Source of the DNA: Hyalella azteca
Lineage: Eukaryota > Arthropoda > Malacostraca > Amphipoda > Hyalellidae
Assembly (NCBI RefSeq): GCF_000764305.2
Contig: NW_025937447.1
Coordinates: 116,066-180,065, forward strand
DNA: 64,000 nucleotides
Direction of reading: 5' to 3'
The position numbers were made by a program, and so were the translations under genes. The notes under the pieces were generated by a model. That model was not told the origin of the DNA, made no database searches, and saw only the letters and a list, made by a program, of their open reading frames with translations. This document shows, in pieces, positions 1 to 11,800 of the stretch (its first letter is position 1; each line of letters opens with the position of its first letter).

Positions 1-1052
1 TTTACGATAATGTATGGATATGGTAATATCATAACAATAAAGGGGAAGCAAATAAAAATTGCAGAAAATGTAATTTATTCAACATCTACATCATCTACAA
101 AGGAAAAGGAGGAATTCAGATTGCTATTAGTAATGAATGAGTACACTCTGCATGCTTCAAACGTTTTAAAATTAAGTTTTATTTCAAGTGTCCCAGATTA
201 CTTTGTTTCCTGGGGTAATTCAGGACACTTTTATTTTTCATCTGGCACCTCACGAATTGCAAATGGAATTATTTTGAAGATACCATATGATAGCCTTCAC
301 AAAGAGCTATAAAGTGAGTCCAAACTTGTTTATGAAATGTTTCATGGTAAGAAGTTATTACCGAAAAATGCTCAAAACTGTCACTAAGTACCCCGATTGA
401 CAGTATAATGTTTAGGATCCCAATCGAGGATCTTTAGATGTGTATTGATGGTTATCAGTAGTTTTTGAATATGCATTTAAGGTTTGTAAATGTATATATT
501 TTTCAGCAGCTCCCCATCCCAGGCCTAGGTGGCATCTGAATGCAGGGTTCATTTGCAGTGTTGTCTTATGTAGCTATATCTTGCAGTACACTAAGCTGTC
601 TTGCAGTACCCTAAGCTGGCTTGCAGCAGTATGGTTTTTGCAGTCTGGCCAATTATCCTTCATGCTGTATGTACTTTCTTACTGAAATGCTAATGCTGAT
701 TTGATCATTCATCTTTAGTATGCTGTCATTTGAGACCTACTGCTTCTTGGTGAGAAGTTATTATTGTTGTGTAAAATTTATATGTGAAGATGGGGACTGT
801 CTGCTATTTTGGTGATGATTAAAAATCTTGTCTCATGATAGTGTAATAAACCTCTGTACGGTACTGAATTTACTTGTATTGTTTACAGATCTTTGTAAAA
901 AAATTAAGAAATCATGGAGAGAAATGATCAGTGCAGAAGAAAATGTGTATCAAAATGTTATCATGCTATGATTTGTTACAATTTCATCCCTGTTAGCCAT
1001 TAACTTTTCCAGCCAAATGAAGAATTAGTTGAAATGAAATGAATAATTAGTT
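1..1052 (+). other. Upstream region and possible 5' leader of the NSD gene
   Basis: No gene is recognised here. An open frame at 10-312 (100 codons) has no known family features. A pyrimidine tract and AG at 1003-1012 could be the acceptor of a 5' UTR exon leading to the ATG at 1053; another acceptor-like TTTACAG lies near 888. A 20-bp unit (TTGCAGTACACTAAGCTGTC) is repeated about 2.5 times at 581-629. Confidence 0.4.
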
Positions 1053-2897
1053 ATGGATTATGAAATGAACTCCCAACACAATATGTTAGAAAAACCTGAT
1101 TCTAGAATTGAAACCAAAACTGCCATTGAGTGGGAAAATGAACGAAGTGCTCATGACGTTGGCCTCACTGCATTGAGTTCCCCAATTTCTTCCAACCAAA
1201 ATTTTTTGAGTTTTGATGCTTATGGCAACCTCACTGCTGAAAAACCTTTTAATGATTCAATAATTTCATCTCCACTTAACCAGAGTTTTGATTTTTCCTC
1301 TCCTACAAACTTGGATCCATTGTCATCAGCAGATGGACTCTTCATTGCAAAGAATAACTCAAACACTCCAGAGAAAAATACTGTAAAATATTCCAAACAA
1401 AATAAAAGGATAAGCTTCTCTGACACTCAACTGAAGCAAGTCATCAAAGAAGAACTTCCTGATTCAATATCGACATCAACCAGTCGTTATGGACGTGAGA
1501 GAAAGAAGCGAACATCTGATGGTTTTTTGTTTGGTACAATCAACTTTAATGAGCTGCGTAAAGTCACAGCTTGTTCAACCACAATTCCTCTCAGCCCCAA
1601 GGAAAGAGGTATTTCTTGTGAAAATTCCAATGGTATTAATTTTGACTCAAACCCTCTATCTACTAATTATGATGAAATTGTCACACCAGGTCTTGCTCCT
1701 CCTGAAAAAATTTTAACATCTGCTGAAAGTTCCAGTGAGACTGAAGACCCAAACTCCAAAGATCCATCTATATCTGGAAAAAAGAAAACAAAACGAGTGA
1801 AAAAAGCCGCATTAAATAGTTTACCACTGACTGAGAATAAAGCTGTGATACACCCATCTCCTAATAAAGGATCTTTAAGTAAAAAATTGAAGAATAACAA
1901 GAAATATATTTCTGGCTTGAATGATACTTCTACTAAATGTGTAGGTGATATACATCATTCAAATGAAGAGAGCATTGATGCAAAGAAAAAAAAGGTGTCT
2001 GAGAGTGTGTTCGATAAATCTTTTGAAAAAATTGAAATTGAATCAGACAAAATCAAGGATCAGGAGGAGAGTGAAAGAGCCCTGCTCCTGAGTCCTAACA
2101 AGAAGGATGAGAAGCCAAATGCACGCAAGAGAATAAACACATTCAATTCCAGTGAGGAAGTAGAAGTAAATTTTACTCCCAGAAAAAAGAAAAAGAAGAA
2201 CTCTGAGGCATTGTCTTTTTCTCCAGCTGATGACCAAATACCACCTGCTGTATTGTTTGATATGGACAGTGATCACAAGAATCATTTGGAATCAGAAGCT
2301 GAAATGAGTTATAATCATACATACCGTATAGATCTTGGTGCAGTAGGTGACATAGTAGATGATCTCAGAATACTCAAAGATCTCACTGAAAAGAACAAGT
2401 CTGAATCATTGTTTATGTGCAAAGAAACACCTGAGGAAGCTCCACCACTTTTTTATACTGAACCTTTATGTAAAATTGAATTTCCTGTGAAGGACAGTTT
2501 GGCACCATCTGGTCCAAGGAAGCGGGGACGCCCAAGAAAAAGCCTTCCTAATGAACCACGAAAAAGAATAAAGAAGTTTACCCGAAAATCCATTGCAATG
2601 GGTGAGCTAAATTTCCAAAATTCATCCAAATCTAATCTAAACAATGAGTCTGTGAAGAATAATATCAAAACTGAACTTGGCTACGAAGAAGACATTTCAA
2701 ATGACTCAGTTCTCAATATAAGTAATAATTCTTCAGCTTCAGTATCATCACCCATCTCTCATACCAAGCGTGGACGTGTTGTACGCAAGCCAAATGTGAC
2801 TGATATTGCAGACCTCCATGAAAGGCAGATGCAGGCTAGGAAATTATCAAGGATGGAAAAAGAAATTGCCTCATCTGCTGAAGAGAGTTTACTTGAG
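1053..2897 (+). CDS. NSD: NSD exon 1: disordered N-terminus with AT-hooks
   Basis: The exon encodes residues 1-615 and ends in phase 0 at donor GTTAGT. The ATG at 1053 follows an A/T-rich leader with stops nearby; a second Met lies four codons later. The product is Ser/Asn/Lys-rich with no fold visible. Basic runs resemble nuclear signals (KKKKK near 2190). An AT-hook core, KRGRPRK, lies at 2517-2537, and a related KRGRVVRK lies near 2765. The reading frame runs into the intron to 2957, but the donor and the phase-matched next exon argue for a splice at 2897. Confidence 0.85.
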
Positions 2898-5800
2898 GTT
2901 AGTAGAAATAAACAGTCTTATTGTAATGTAAAATTGCATGTATTCATTTATTTTTAGCATTCACTTTCTTGCTTTTGCTTGTGTTTTATAATTCTATTGC
3001 ATGCAGATGAACTGGAGCAATTTTGTTTTACCATTTCATTTTTGTAGCTGTCTTTCTATCTGGTCACCAAGTTTCAATTGCTTTTATTTTATTGTGAATT
3101 GGCACAAGATGAAATTTTTTTGCATTTTATTCTGGAAGAGTGGAAAAGGAAAAGTTGTAGTATTTCTTTAGGCTTTAGTCTACTATGCCCATAGATTTGA
3201 CTGTCTACAAATGGAAAAATCAGTCTTTTGTGATTTGTTGTTTTTCTCCTTCTGAAATTTACTTGTCTGTGAAAACTACATTGTTGGGTTCACTTTTTGT
3301 TATTTTTGTCTCTGCATAAACATATTGTCTGGCATTTTTTAACAAAGGATTTTTCCTTGCTGCCTCAGTCTTCATTGGATGCAGTTGTTGGTCGAAGACA
3401 AGGTGATTCAAACTCGAGATCAAAGAAAGTTGTTTTGAAGGTGAGCAGGCTTATCAGACGGACCAGTAGAGCAAAATGGAGGAATTCTAATGCCAAAGAC
3501 ATATCAGCATCAGTTGGAATTTGGCCCAAGGATTTTATCCCATTGAGCTTGATGGACCAAAAGAGTACTGGTAATAATATTGGGATAGAAGATTCTGATG
3601 CTTATAAAAAAGTTTGGCAGAAGTCTCCATCAAATAAAGAATTTGTTGAAGATTCTTTTGGTGGTGTCATGTCTGGGGCCATAAGATCTATAAAAAATGA
3701 GAATCCAGATCCTGAAATTTCTCCTGATGAATCTTCTGAGCCTTCACTAGAATCAGGTGCCATTATATCACCAATCTGCTCTGTGTTGAGAGGATATGTT
3801 GATTCTATTGGCAACAAGCAACCCACAACAGGAAAAAACTTTGGAAAGTTAAGTTTAAAGGCCAAAGGGAGAAATTCTCAACATAATACTTTGGGTAAAT
3901 TGAATTGTAGTGTTGATCATGTGGATAAATTGACTGAAGAAGGAGCAAATTATGGGAAGTTGAGTTTAAAATCAAAAGTCAAAACCAATAATCCTGGCCA
4001 CTATGCCCTGGCTGATGGGTGTTCTTTTAGTTCAATGCTTCAGCATCAAATTGATGAAAATATTGGATCAACTAAGAAACTTCAGTCTGATGTTATCAGT
4101 GGCACTGTTGGCATAGAAATGAAAAATGAGATTTGCCACTTGCCCCCCTCTGAAGAAGATGGTTATTTGTATCCCAAATACTCAGCTCTAAAGCCATCAA
4201 AACTTCTGCCCAAAAAACATTCACCTGCCACTGCTTTATGTAAAAAGTCATCTCATGAAGCCATGAAATGCTCCAAATCTCCCAAGGAAGTATTGCAGCA
4301 AGTGTTGTTGTCAGTGCAACAATGGTACCAAATGTTGGTGGCAGACATCTGTACTGGCTTCAATCGTATCCATCTTATGTCAAATTCTCTGTCTGCTGGC
4401 AAATACATGGAAGAAGCCTCTAATAAATCTCAAGATAAGCGAGAACTGCTGTGTGAATGTGATGCCTGCTGCAAAGGATTGCTGGTCCCTGCTGTCACAC
4501 TTGAAATGCTGATTCTCAAAGCCAAAGAAAGCCATAACCTGATCTTGGGTGCCCCAAAAGAACAATTTGATGAAGCTTGGTGGCAGAAAAATCTGATGTT
4601 GTTCATAGACAGTGTAAGTAGGTTTGAAATCTTGGACATTCAAAAATGGTTGCAGGCCTTTGGCAGTATAATTTAGGTCTTCTTCTTTTATCATTTGAAA
4701 TTCTCTTATCCTTATAAAGTCTACTATAAAAACTTCTGTTCACTACTGCATTGATCATTTCTTTTCAAACTAAATTTTTTAGCTGTAGATTTTGCATTGA
4801 ATTTGCTTTTTTCCATGATAGCACACACTCACCATACAATTTCTATAAAAAATTTTTGCTTTCATTTCCACTTTTTATCTCTCAGTTCTAGCACTTGTGC
4901 AAATGTTCTCAGCTTCATTTGTTAGAGCTTGCAGTGACTCCAAGAGCACAGTTACAACATAAATTGGATCTATATATTTAAATTCTTTCCTTGTGTGTTA
5001 AATTAAAAATTATTCAAGTTGGTGGTATTTTTTTTTGCTCATTTTTATCATAAATTGTGCACTTACAATAGCATAGTTGCTATACTTTTTTTGAATCATT
5101 GAAAGTTCAGATACCTTAGCAGATGCTTTTCTCTTGTGGTAGGTGGTGTTGTTTACTGTTTAACCCCTGGGTTTGGCCTGATCCACAACTACCCTCAGAC
5201 CATGCGCAGTGAATTTGCTCAACTTCATTGTCAAATGTTTTGTCCCTTACTTTCCTTATTATTTTTCTGTCCCCAGAACACGATGGATGCTTGATGCCTG
5301 CTGATATCAGTTCTCTTGTTTAATTAATTCAGTATTTTTATAGTATACATTGTTCATTTATTATACTTTTATTACTATTTAGCATATTATTTAACCCAGT
5401 TATCATATATATTGTTCAGCAAAATAGATTTCATGCCTGTTATGGTATTTAATGTTATGAATTAGGCAGTAGAGTTATTATTTAAGCATTATTATATAAT
5501 TGTTTCTATGCTCACTCTGAGGAATTGATATGCTACAAATACTAATGCTATTTTTAAGCTACATATATATACACACATGATTTCCACAGAAGAGCCAAAC
5601 TTAATCACATGCACACTAAAATGTTTGTGCAGTGTGGTCCCCCTGCAGAGTTGATAGCAGACTTGGAAGAAAAGCATCCAGCCGAGTACTCTGAAGGCAA
5701 CCTAGTATGGGTGGCTCTGCGGGGGCATCCATTGTGGCCAGCCATCATCATGCAGGATTACAAATCAGCTCAGCACACCCGTCTTGAGGGTAAAAAGAAA

Positions 5801-8800
5801 AGTCTCATTTGATAAGAAGTAAAATGTTAGATATTGTTTTAAATTTTTGTTTAATATTACCTCCTTATTTGAAATTTGAAATTTGAGGCTCACTCAACAA
5901 ATGGAATATAGATGTAAAATAAGCTCTTCCATTGGGTAATATTTTTTTTTTATGTTCTTGAATGTTGCAGTGAAGCAGACAGTGAAGGGCTTCCTAAGTC
6001 ACCGTGTGTATCATGTGCTCTTCCTCAACGACAACCTCAGGGTCTATTGGATGAGAGAAGAATACCTCATGCCATACAAAGGCCGCACTGATATTACTGA
6101 GCATCTCAAGTCTGTCAAGAAAGAGGTAAATCTTTTGATCAAAATTATTGTTGAATCCTATAAAAATCTAACTGTGCATAAGAAGATCAAAGTACACTTG
6201 AAAACCAGTTACAACAGTCACTTTCTATCAACATTTACTACAACATTATTTATTTTTCAGTTCAACAACCTGAAGCCCACTGAACGTGCTTTCCAATGCC
6301 TGCTACTGAAGTCATTACCACACTTCCTGAAGGATGCTGAAGCTCTCCAAGCATCTCCCAAACTGGTCAAGTGGAACTCTGCTGTGGATGAAGCCGAGCT
6401 CGCCACCGCTTTGGATAAGTAAGCTCTCACTTCTGGCTATTTATTGATGCTTCCATCTGCTTCATCAAATATTGCACCTAGTCTAAATGATTCACTAGTT
6501 TTAATAACTTGGATGAAACTAAGAAAGGAATGTGGATGAATATATTTACAGGTGCGGTATACAGCGCAGTAAACATATTGATATTATACTGTATATTTAC
6601 ACAGTATGGATATATTAGTGTAGTTAGGCAGAAGTTCGTCATTAATGCATGTTTGATTGAAGACCAGAGAATGCTTTTTATTAACATTTTTATTATTTTT
6701 TTCAATAAACCAAACAAAATTTCTTGCTGGTGCTTGAAGATCAAAAAGCAGGTTACCAAATGACATTTTACTGGAATACGACATTTCCAATATTCAGTAG
6801 GTATTCATTCTCAAGAGGTGAATAGTTTTACAACACTTGAAATTTGGAAATGACCTAAGGTTCAAAATCAAAACTTAAAAATTATTCTGAGAACAACTTC
6901 AACATCCTAACAAATACAGTTGTTTGCAAATTGATAGCTGGAGACTTGTCCTTGCTGATGAGAGCCTCTGCTATCGCCAGTCTTGTAGTATAGTGGCACC
7001 ACATGATGTTGCTGGCGCATGTCTCCAATGTTGCGTGGTTGATGGTTTCATTATGAGCCTCCATCATATGGTTCTTTGGTCCTCCAATTTGTAGGGGCAT
7101 GTGAGTCGGTGGCTCAGTATCTTGCTGGTCAAACCAATGTAACACAGTATACATTGTGGAAAAGTTTACAACCTTATTTTGTGCAGGAGAATTTATAAGT
7201 AACATTGATTTCTTGCAGTTTTCTGACTTTTCACATGGGTTATTTTTCATGATAAAATTCTTGATTTTCTTGTTTTTTTTTAGTAAATCAGGAGTTTTAT
7301 TTGGTCAGTTAGTGTTGCGCAGCTGATGTTATTTTGCTCAATTGAATTGAAGACTCGTTCACCCATCCTATAACCTCTGCTCATCTGGTTTTGAAAGTAG
7401 TTTCTAGTGATACAATCTTTTGATGGGGATTCATCTGGTCGGTTTTGACATATTAAAAAATTTGATATTTCTGTGTCGATAGTTTTATTTAATGCAATTT
7501 ACTATGTCAGGGAGGACCGGATTCAAAAATACTTCACACTCTGCACGACGTCAGTTAAGCCAGAACCATCTTGCATCAAATATAAGAAGAAGAAGAAAAA
7601 GAAGAAGGATGATGGCATTTTACTGAGCTCAGCAGAGATCAAAAGTGAGCCAGGATCCATTAATGGGTCAATTTCAAGAGAGGCTTCACCAGGCATTGAT
7701 ACACGTGACAGAAGATCTCCCTCAAATGAGAGCGATTTTTCTGGCTTTGAAGACAGCTCTTCTGGTGAAGTGCAAAAACGTAAAATTGAGGTTATCAAAA
7801 CCATCAATGATGGTTTTGACGTTTTCTATAAAGTTAAGTTAGCAGCATATAAAAAAGATCACCACAAAGCTTCTGATGCCCAAATAAGGAAGTTGATGCT
7901 TGACCACTGGACTGCCAAGAACCAGGCCTCTAAACAGAAATTTTTAAAAACACACTCTGAGTATCTGGAAGACTCTGATGATATGCTTAAAAGTAGGTTC
8001 AGTTCTCATGATGAGCTGGACAACCAATCAGAAACTGGTGGCTCAATAGCCTCAAGACGCAAGAAATCAACTGGTGATGACTTTGATGGAGCGCGAGGCA
8101 CGTACAGATTACCACGTAATGAAAAGGTCTGCTACAAATGTGAAGCAGTGTCTGCCATGCCTAATGCTGCTGATATGGTGCGCTGTAAGGGTTCTTGTTG
8201 TGGATTCTACCACTACTCGTGCTTGGGTCTTGAAGTGAGGCCTGACAATGACAAGGAATTCAAGTGCAATGAGTGCTTGACTGGGCAGCATTTATGTTTT
8301 ATATGTAAGCTTGGTGGTCGGTTGGTTTCAAGAAAAGACACCAAAGTTAAAGGCGGTTCGGTCGAGAAAAGCTTGGGCAATGGCAGTAAAGTTGCAGATA
8401 AGGATGTTAATACAGAACCTCTTGCTGGCGATGATAGCGAGAACAAGACACTTGTTCCCAAGAACTCCAGTCAGGACAGAAAATGCAGGAGAAAGAGTAA
8501 TGTTAAGAAACCAGAGAAGAAAGAAGAACATCCTAGCAGAAATAACAATGAAATGAAAGATACAGAAGAAATCAATTTCGCGTGCCCTGACAGCGTCATG
8601 GAAAATAACAGTAATGGCTTCCCTGATACCTACTTGAAAGATTCTGAAAAACCTGAAAATAGTGAAGAATCATCTCGTATAACACGTTCTGGAGTCAACA
8701 ATAAGTCAGCAAGGAGCGAGCAATCTGACCTCAGTGAAGCTATTTTTCCTGATACCAAAGAAACTGAAGAAAATATCAAACATGAGCAAATATCAAATTT

Positions 8801-11800
8801 GAACCCTGAAGCAGAAACGGGAAACGTGAATGAAGAACTAAATCTTGCTGGAAATGCCGACGATGTGGTGAAAGAATCCAAACCTGATGTAAACACAAAC
8901 AAAATTGATTTGGATTCAAGCCCAGAAGGAATTTCAAGTATTTTGGAAGCTGATCAAAAGTCTCAAGCAAAGGCAGAAAATGCCGAGCAGGATTCAAAAC
9001 CAGAAGACTGTGCCAACAGTTCCACAGAAGAAGAAATCCATCGTTGTTCTGTGGTAAGCTGCGGAAAGTTTTACCATCTGCAGTGTGCGCTTAGATGGCC
9101 TCAGGTGGCACATGGTTGGCACTCAGGCAAGGTCAGTGTTGAATATATAATTTTTAAATTATGTGATTAATATTTTTTTTTTTGAGCTGGAAAGCAAATG
9201 TGATCTGTGCTTCTTACCAAAGGAAGATTATGAAATTTGGCTCATTTGACTGTTCCATAAACTTGTGGCAATTATTGTTGAACAATCAAATGCATCTCTT
9301 TTCACGCTTTGTTAAGTTAGCTAACCATTGAATACCGTATTTGTTAATGCAGGAACGAAATACTCTGAACATCAACTTGAGATTGTCTTTCATGTGTTTT
9401 TATCATTATCATATAATTTTATTTATATCATTTCAAGACATCATCTCTGACAACCATGTGCAGAAGCTAGTCTGCCCTAGGCACATGTGCCACATGTGTG
9501 CCGCAACAGCCGAAGATATGGGATACCCTGCGGCCAAGACTGGCTCCTTCACCCGCTGTTTGAGGTGCCCTGCTACCTACCATACCGGTGAGACTTCGTG
9601 TTCAACATTTCCTGTCTTTGCCTGATGCCTTGATCAGATTCAAAATTCCTGTTATCTTGCCTACGATGACTTACCCACCAGTGAGAGTTATCTATCTTAT
9701 CTTATCTTATCTCACTTATCTTATTTACGGGTACGTACCTTTCTAACGTTACGATTGTTTTTCTGATGGACTGTGTATAGACCGACTGTGGAAAAAAATG
9801 CTAAACATGGGAGCTTGCTGATTGCGGAGTGGACTAGATTACTTTCTGCTTCTCCAGCATGAATCAAGTTATGAAAAATGAAAGTAGTAAGGATCACTAT
9901 TTTTTTGTATTAATGTAATTTTTTTGCATATTAGATAAACCCAAGCTTATCTGATTTAAACTTCAATCATAAATACCGACATTTTTTTTGTAAGGTTTGT
10001 TTTTTACATTTTTGCAGCACAATCTAGAGGACAGTCGGCCTGATGTGGCCGAAAATTTTCTTTTTGAAAATTGTGCTGGAATCTAAAAAGTTTTAATTTC
10101 TTTTCATTGATTTAATAGATCTTATCATAAAACTGGAGGAATGGGAACATTCTTAATGAATGTCTTAATGTCAACCGTTATGCCTGCAATGAATTTTAAT
10201 TTCCTTATGATTGTGTATTTCTTAGTTTAAATACACAAAAAACTAGAGAACTAAAATTTAGTTGTTAGTGAGTACTTACTAATTTTCTTTTCATCATTCA
10301 AATTGCGTGTAAATTTTGATCTCTCTTTTGGTCCTTCCTTTTTTGGTATTTTTGGTCCTACCTATTACTTCTTTATTTCAGTAACTGTTGAGTTAATTTA
10401 TTGCAAATAATTTGTTTGAAAATTTGGCAAATGATAAGTGGAATACATTTCCCTCTGTACATTTTGTTCCTAGGCACCGACTGCCTGGCTGCTGGTTCTG
10501 GTGAAATAAGCCTCGGCTGTCACGTCTGTCCTCGACACAATGCCCAGGCCAAGAGCAATCATTTCAACGTCACCTGGTGCTTCGGCTGTTCCAAGGTAAT
10601 TATTATTGATTGATTGTTACTTTTCATTTTAAAAAAATGTTTAGCTCATGTTTGTTCATTTATTTTTTGCTTTAGTTTGCTCCAGCCGCTTATGCTTGTG
10701 TAATTTATTCATTCCTTAGTCTACCGACGAATAAATTTTATGCACTTGTTTTTAAGGTAGCAGGAGCAAAGTTTGTCTTGTGTTTAATGCATCAATTCAA
10801 TTTCCATATTGAAATATATAAAGAAATCATATTTATATAATTAATGTTATACTTTTTTATATGAAGTGTAATTTTTTTATAAAATTTAAAGGCAAATTAA
10901 AGTGAAATCAACCCAATATCTAAATGTGACGTTTCTGTTAAATGCTTTCCTCCAGGAGCTAACCATTTAAATAGCATGGTTTTATATGCCGAAATTTCAG
11001 GGAGGCTCCCTGGTTCTGTGTGATGAGTGCCCCGCTGCCTACCACTTGGAGTGCCTAGAAGTGCCTCCGTCTCCTGAAGAAGGCAAAGGTTTTGTGTGTG
11101 ATGACTGCATCAACGGCAAGCTGCCCGTGTATGGAGACATTGTCTGGGCAAAGATTGGAGCTTACAGGTGCCTGAGTGCTCTTTAATATAATTATTCAGT
11201 TTAATTAGTTCTTAATTCGGTAATTCTTCAACAACTAAAATATCTTATTGACTGATGATGTTGAGAGACGGCATTATGGGGTGTGAAGCATTGGGATCAA
11301 AGTTATATACTTGTTATGCTAGTATTCATTGGTGTGTGACTTTTCCATGAGTTAGTGCTTGGCCTTGTGTCATTTAAACTTCTTCACTTCACTTTTTTTG
11401 ATACTGAAATTCAGGATCTATTTGAAATTAAAATTTGAAATCATGTGAATGAAATTCAACAATGTCAATGGATTCTTTGTTGAAAAAGATGGTGGCCTGG
11501 TCAAGTGTTGCACCCACGCTTCATCCCAGACAACATAGAAAATTTGAAGCACACACAAGGCATGTTCTGTGTACACTTCTTCGGTTCCAACGACTACTAC
11601 TGGGTGCACAGAGGCCGCGTCTTCCATTATCAGGATGGGGTGAGTGCAGATTTGAGGCTCGTCTTCCATTATCAGGATGGGGTGAGTGCAGAGTTGAGGC
11701 GCGTCTTCCATTATCAGGATGGGGTGAGTGCAGAGTTAAGGCACGTCTTCCATTATCAGGATGGGGTGAGTGCAGAGTTAAGGCACGTCTTAAATTATCA

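Noticed and set aside
5590..5632. Earlier acceptor for NSD exon 3 at 5589
   Set aside because: Good pyrimidine tract, but the join to exon 2 is out of phase; kept only as an alternative if a small exon was missed.
9353..9463. Longer exon 7 starting at 9353 or 9438
   Set aside because: 9353 adds a Phe/Ile/Tyr-rich stretch that breaks PHD spacing; 9438 is out of phase.
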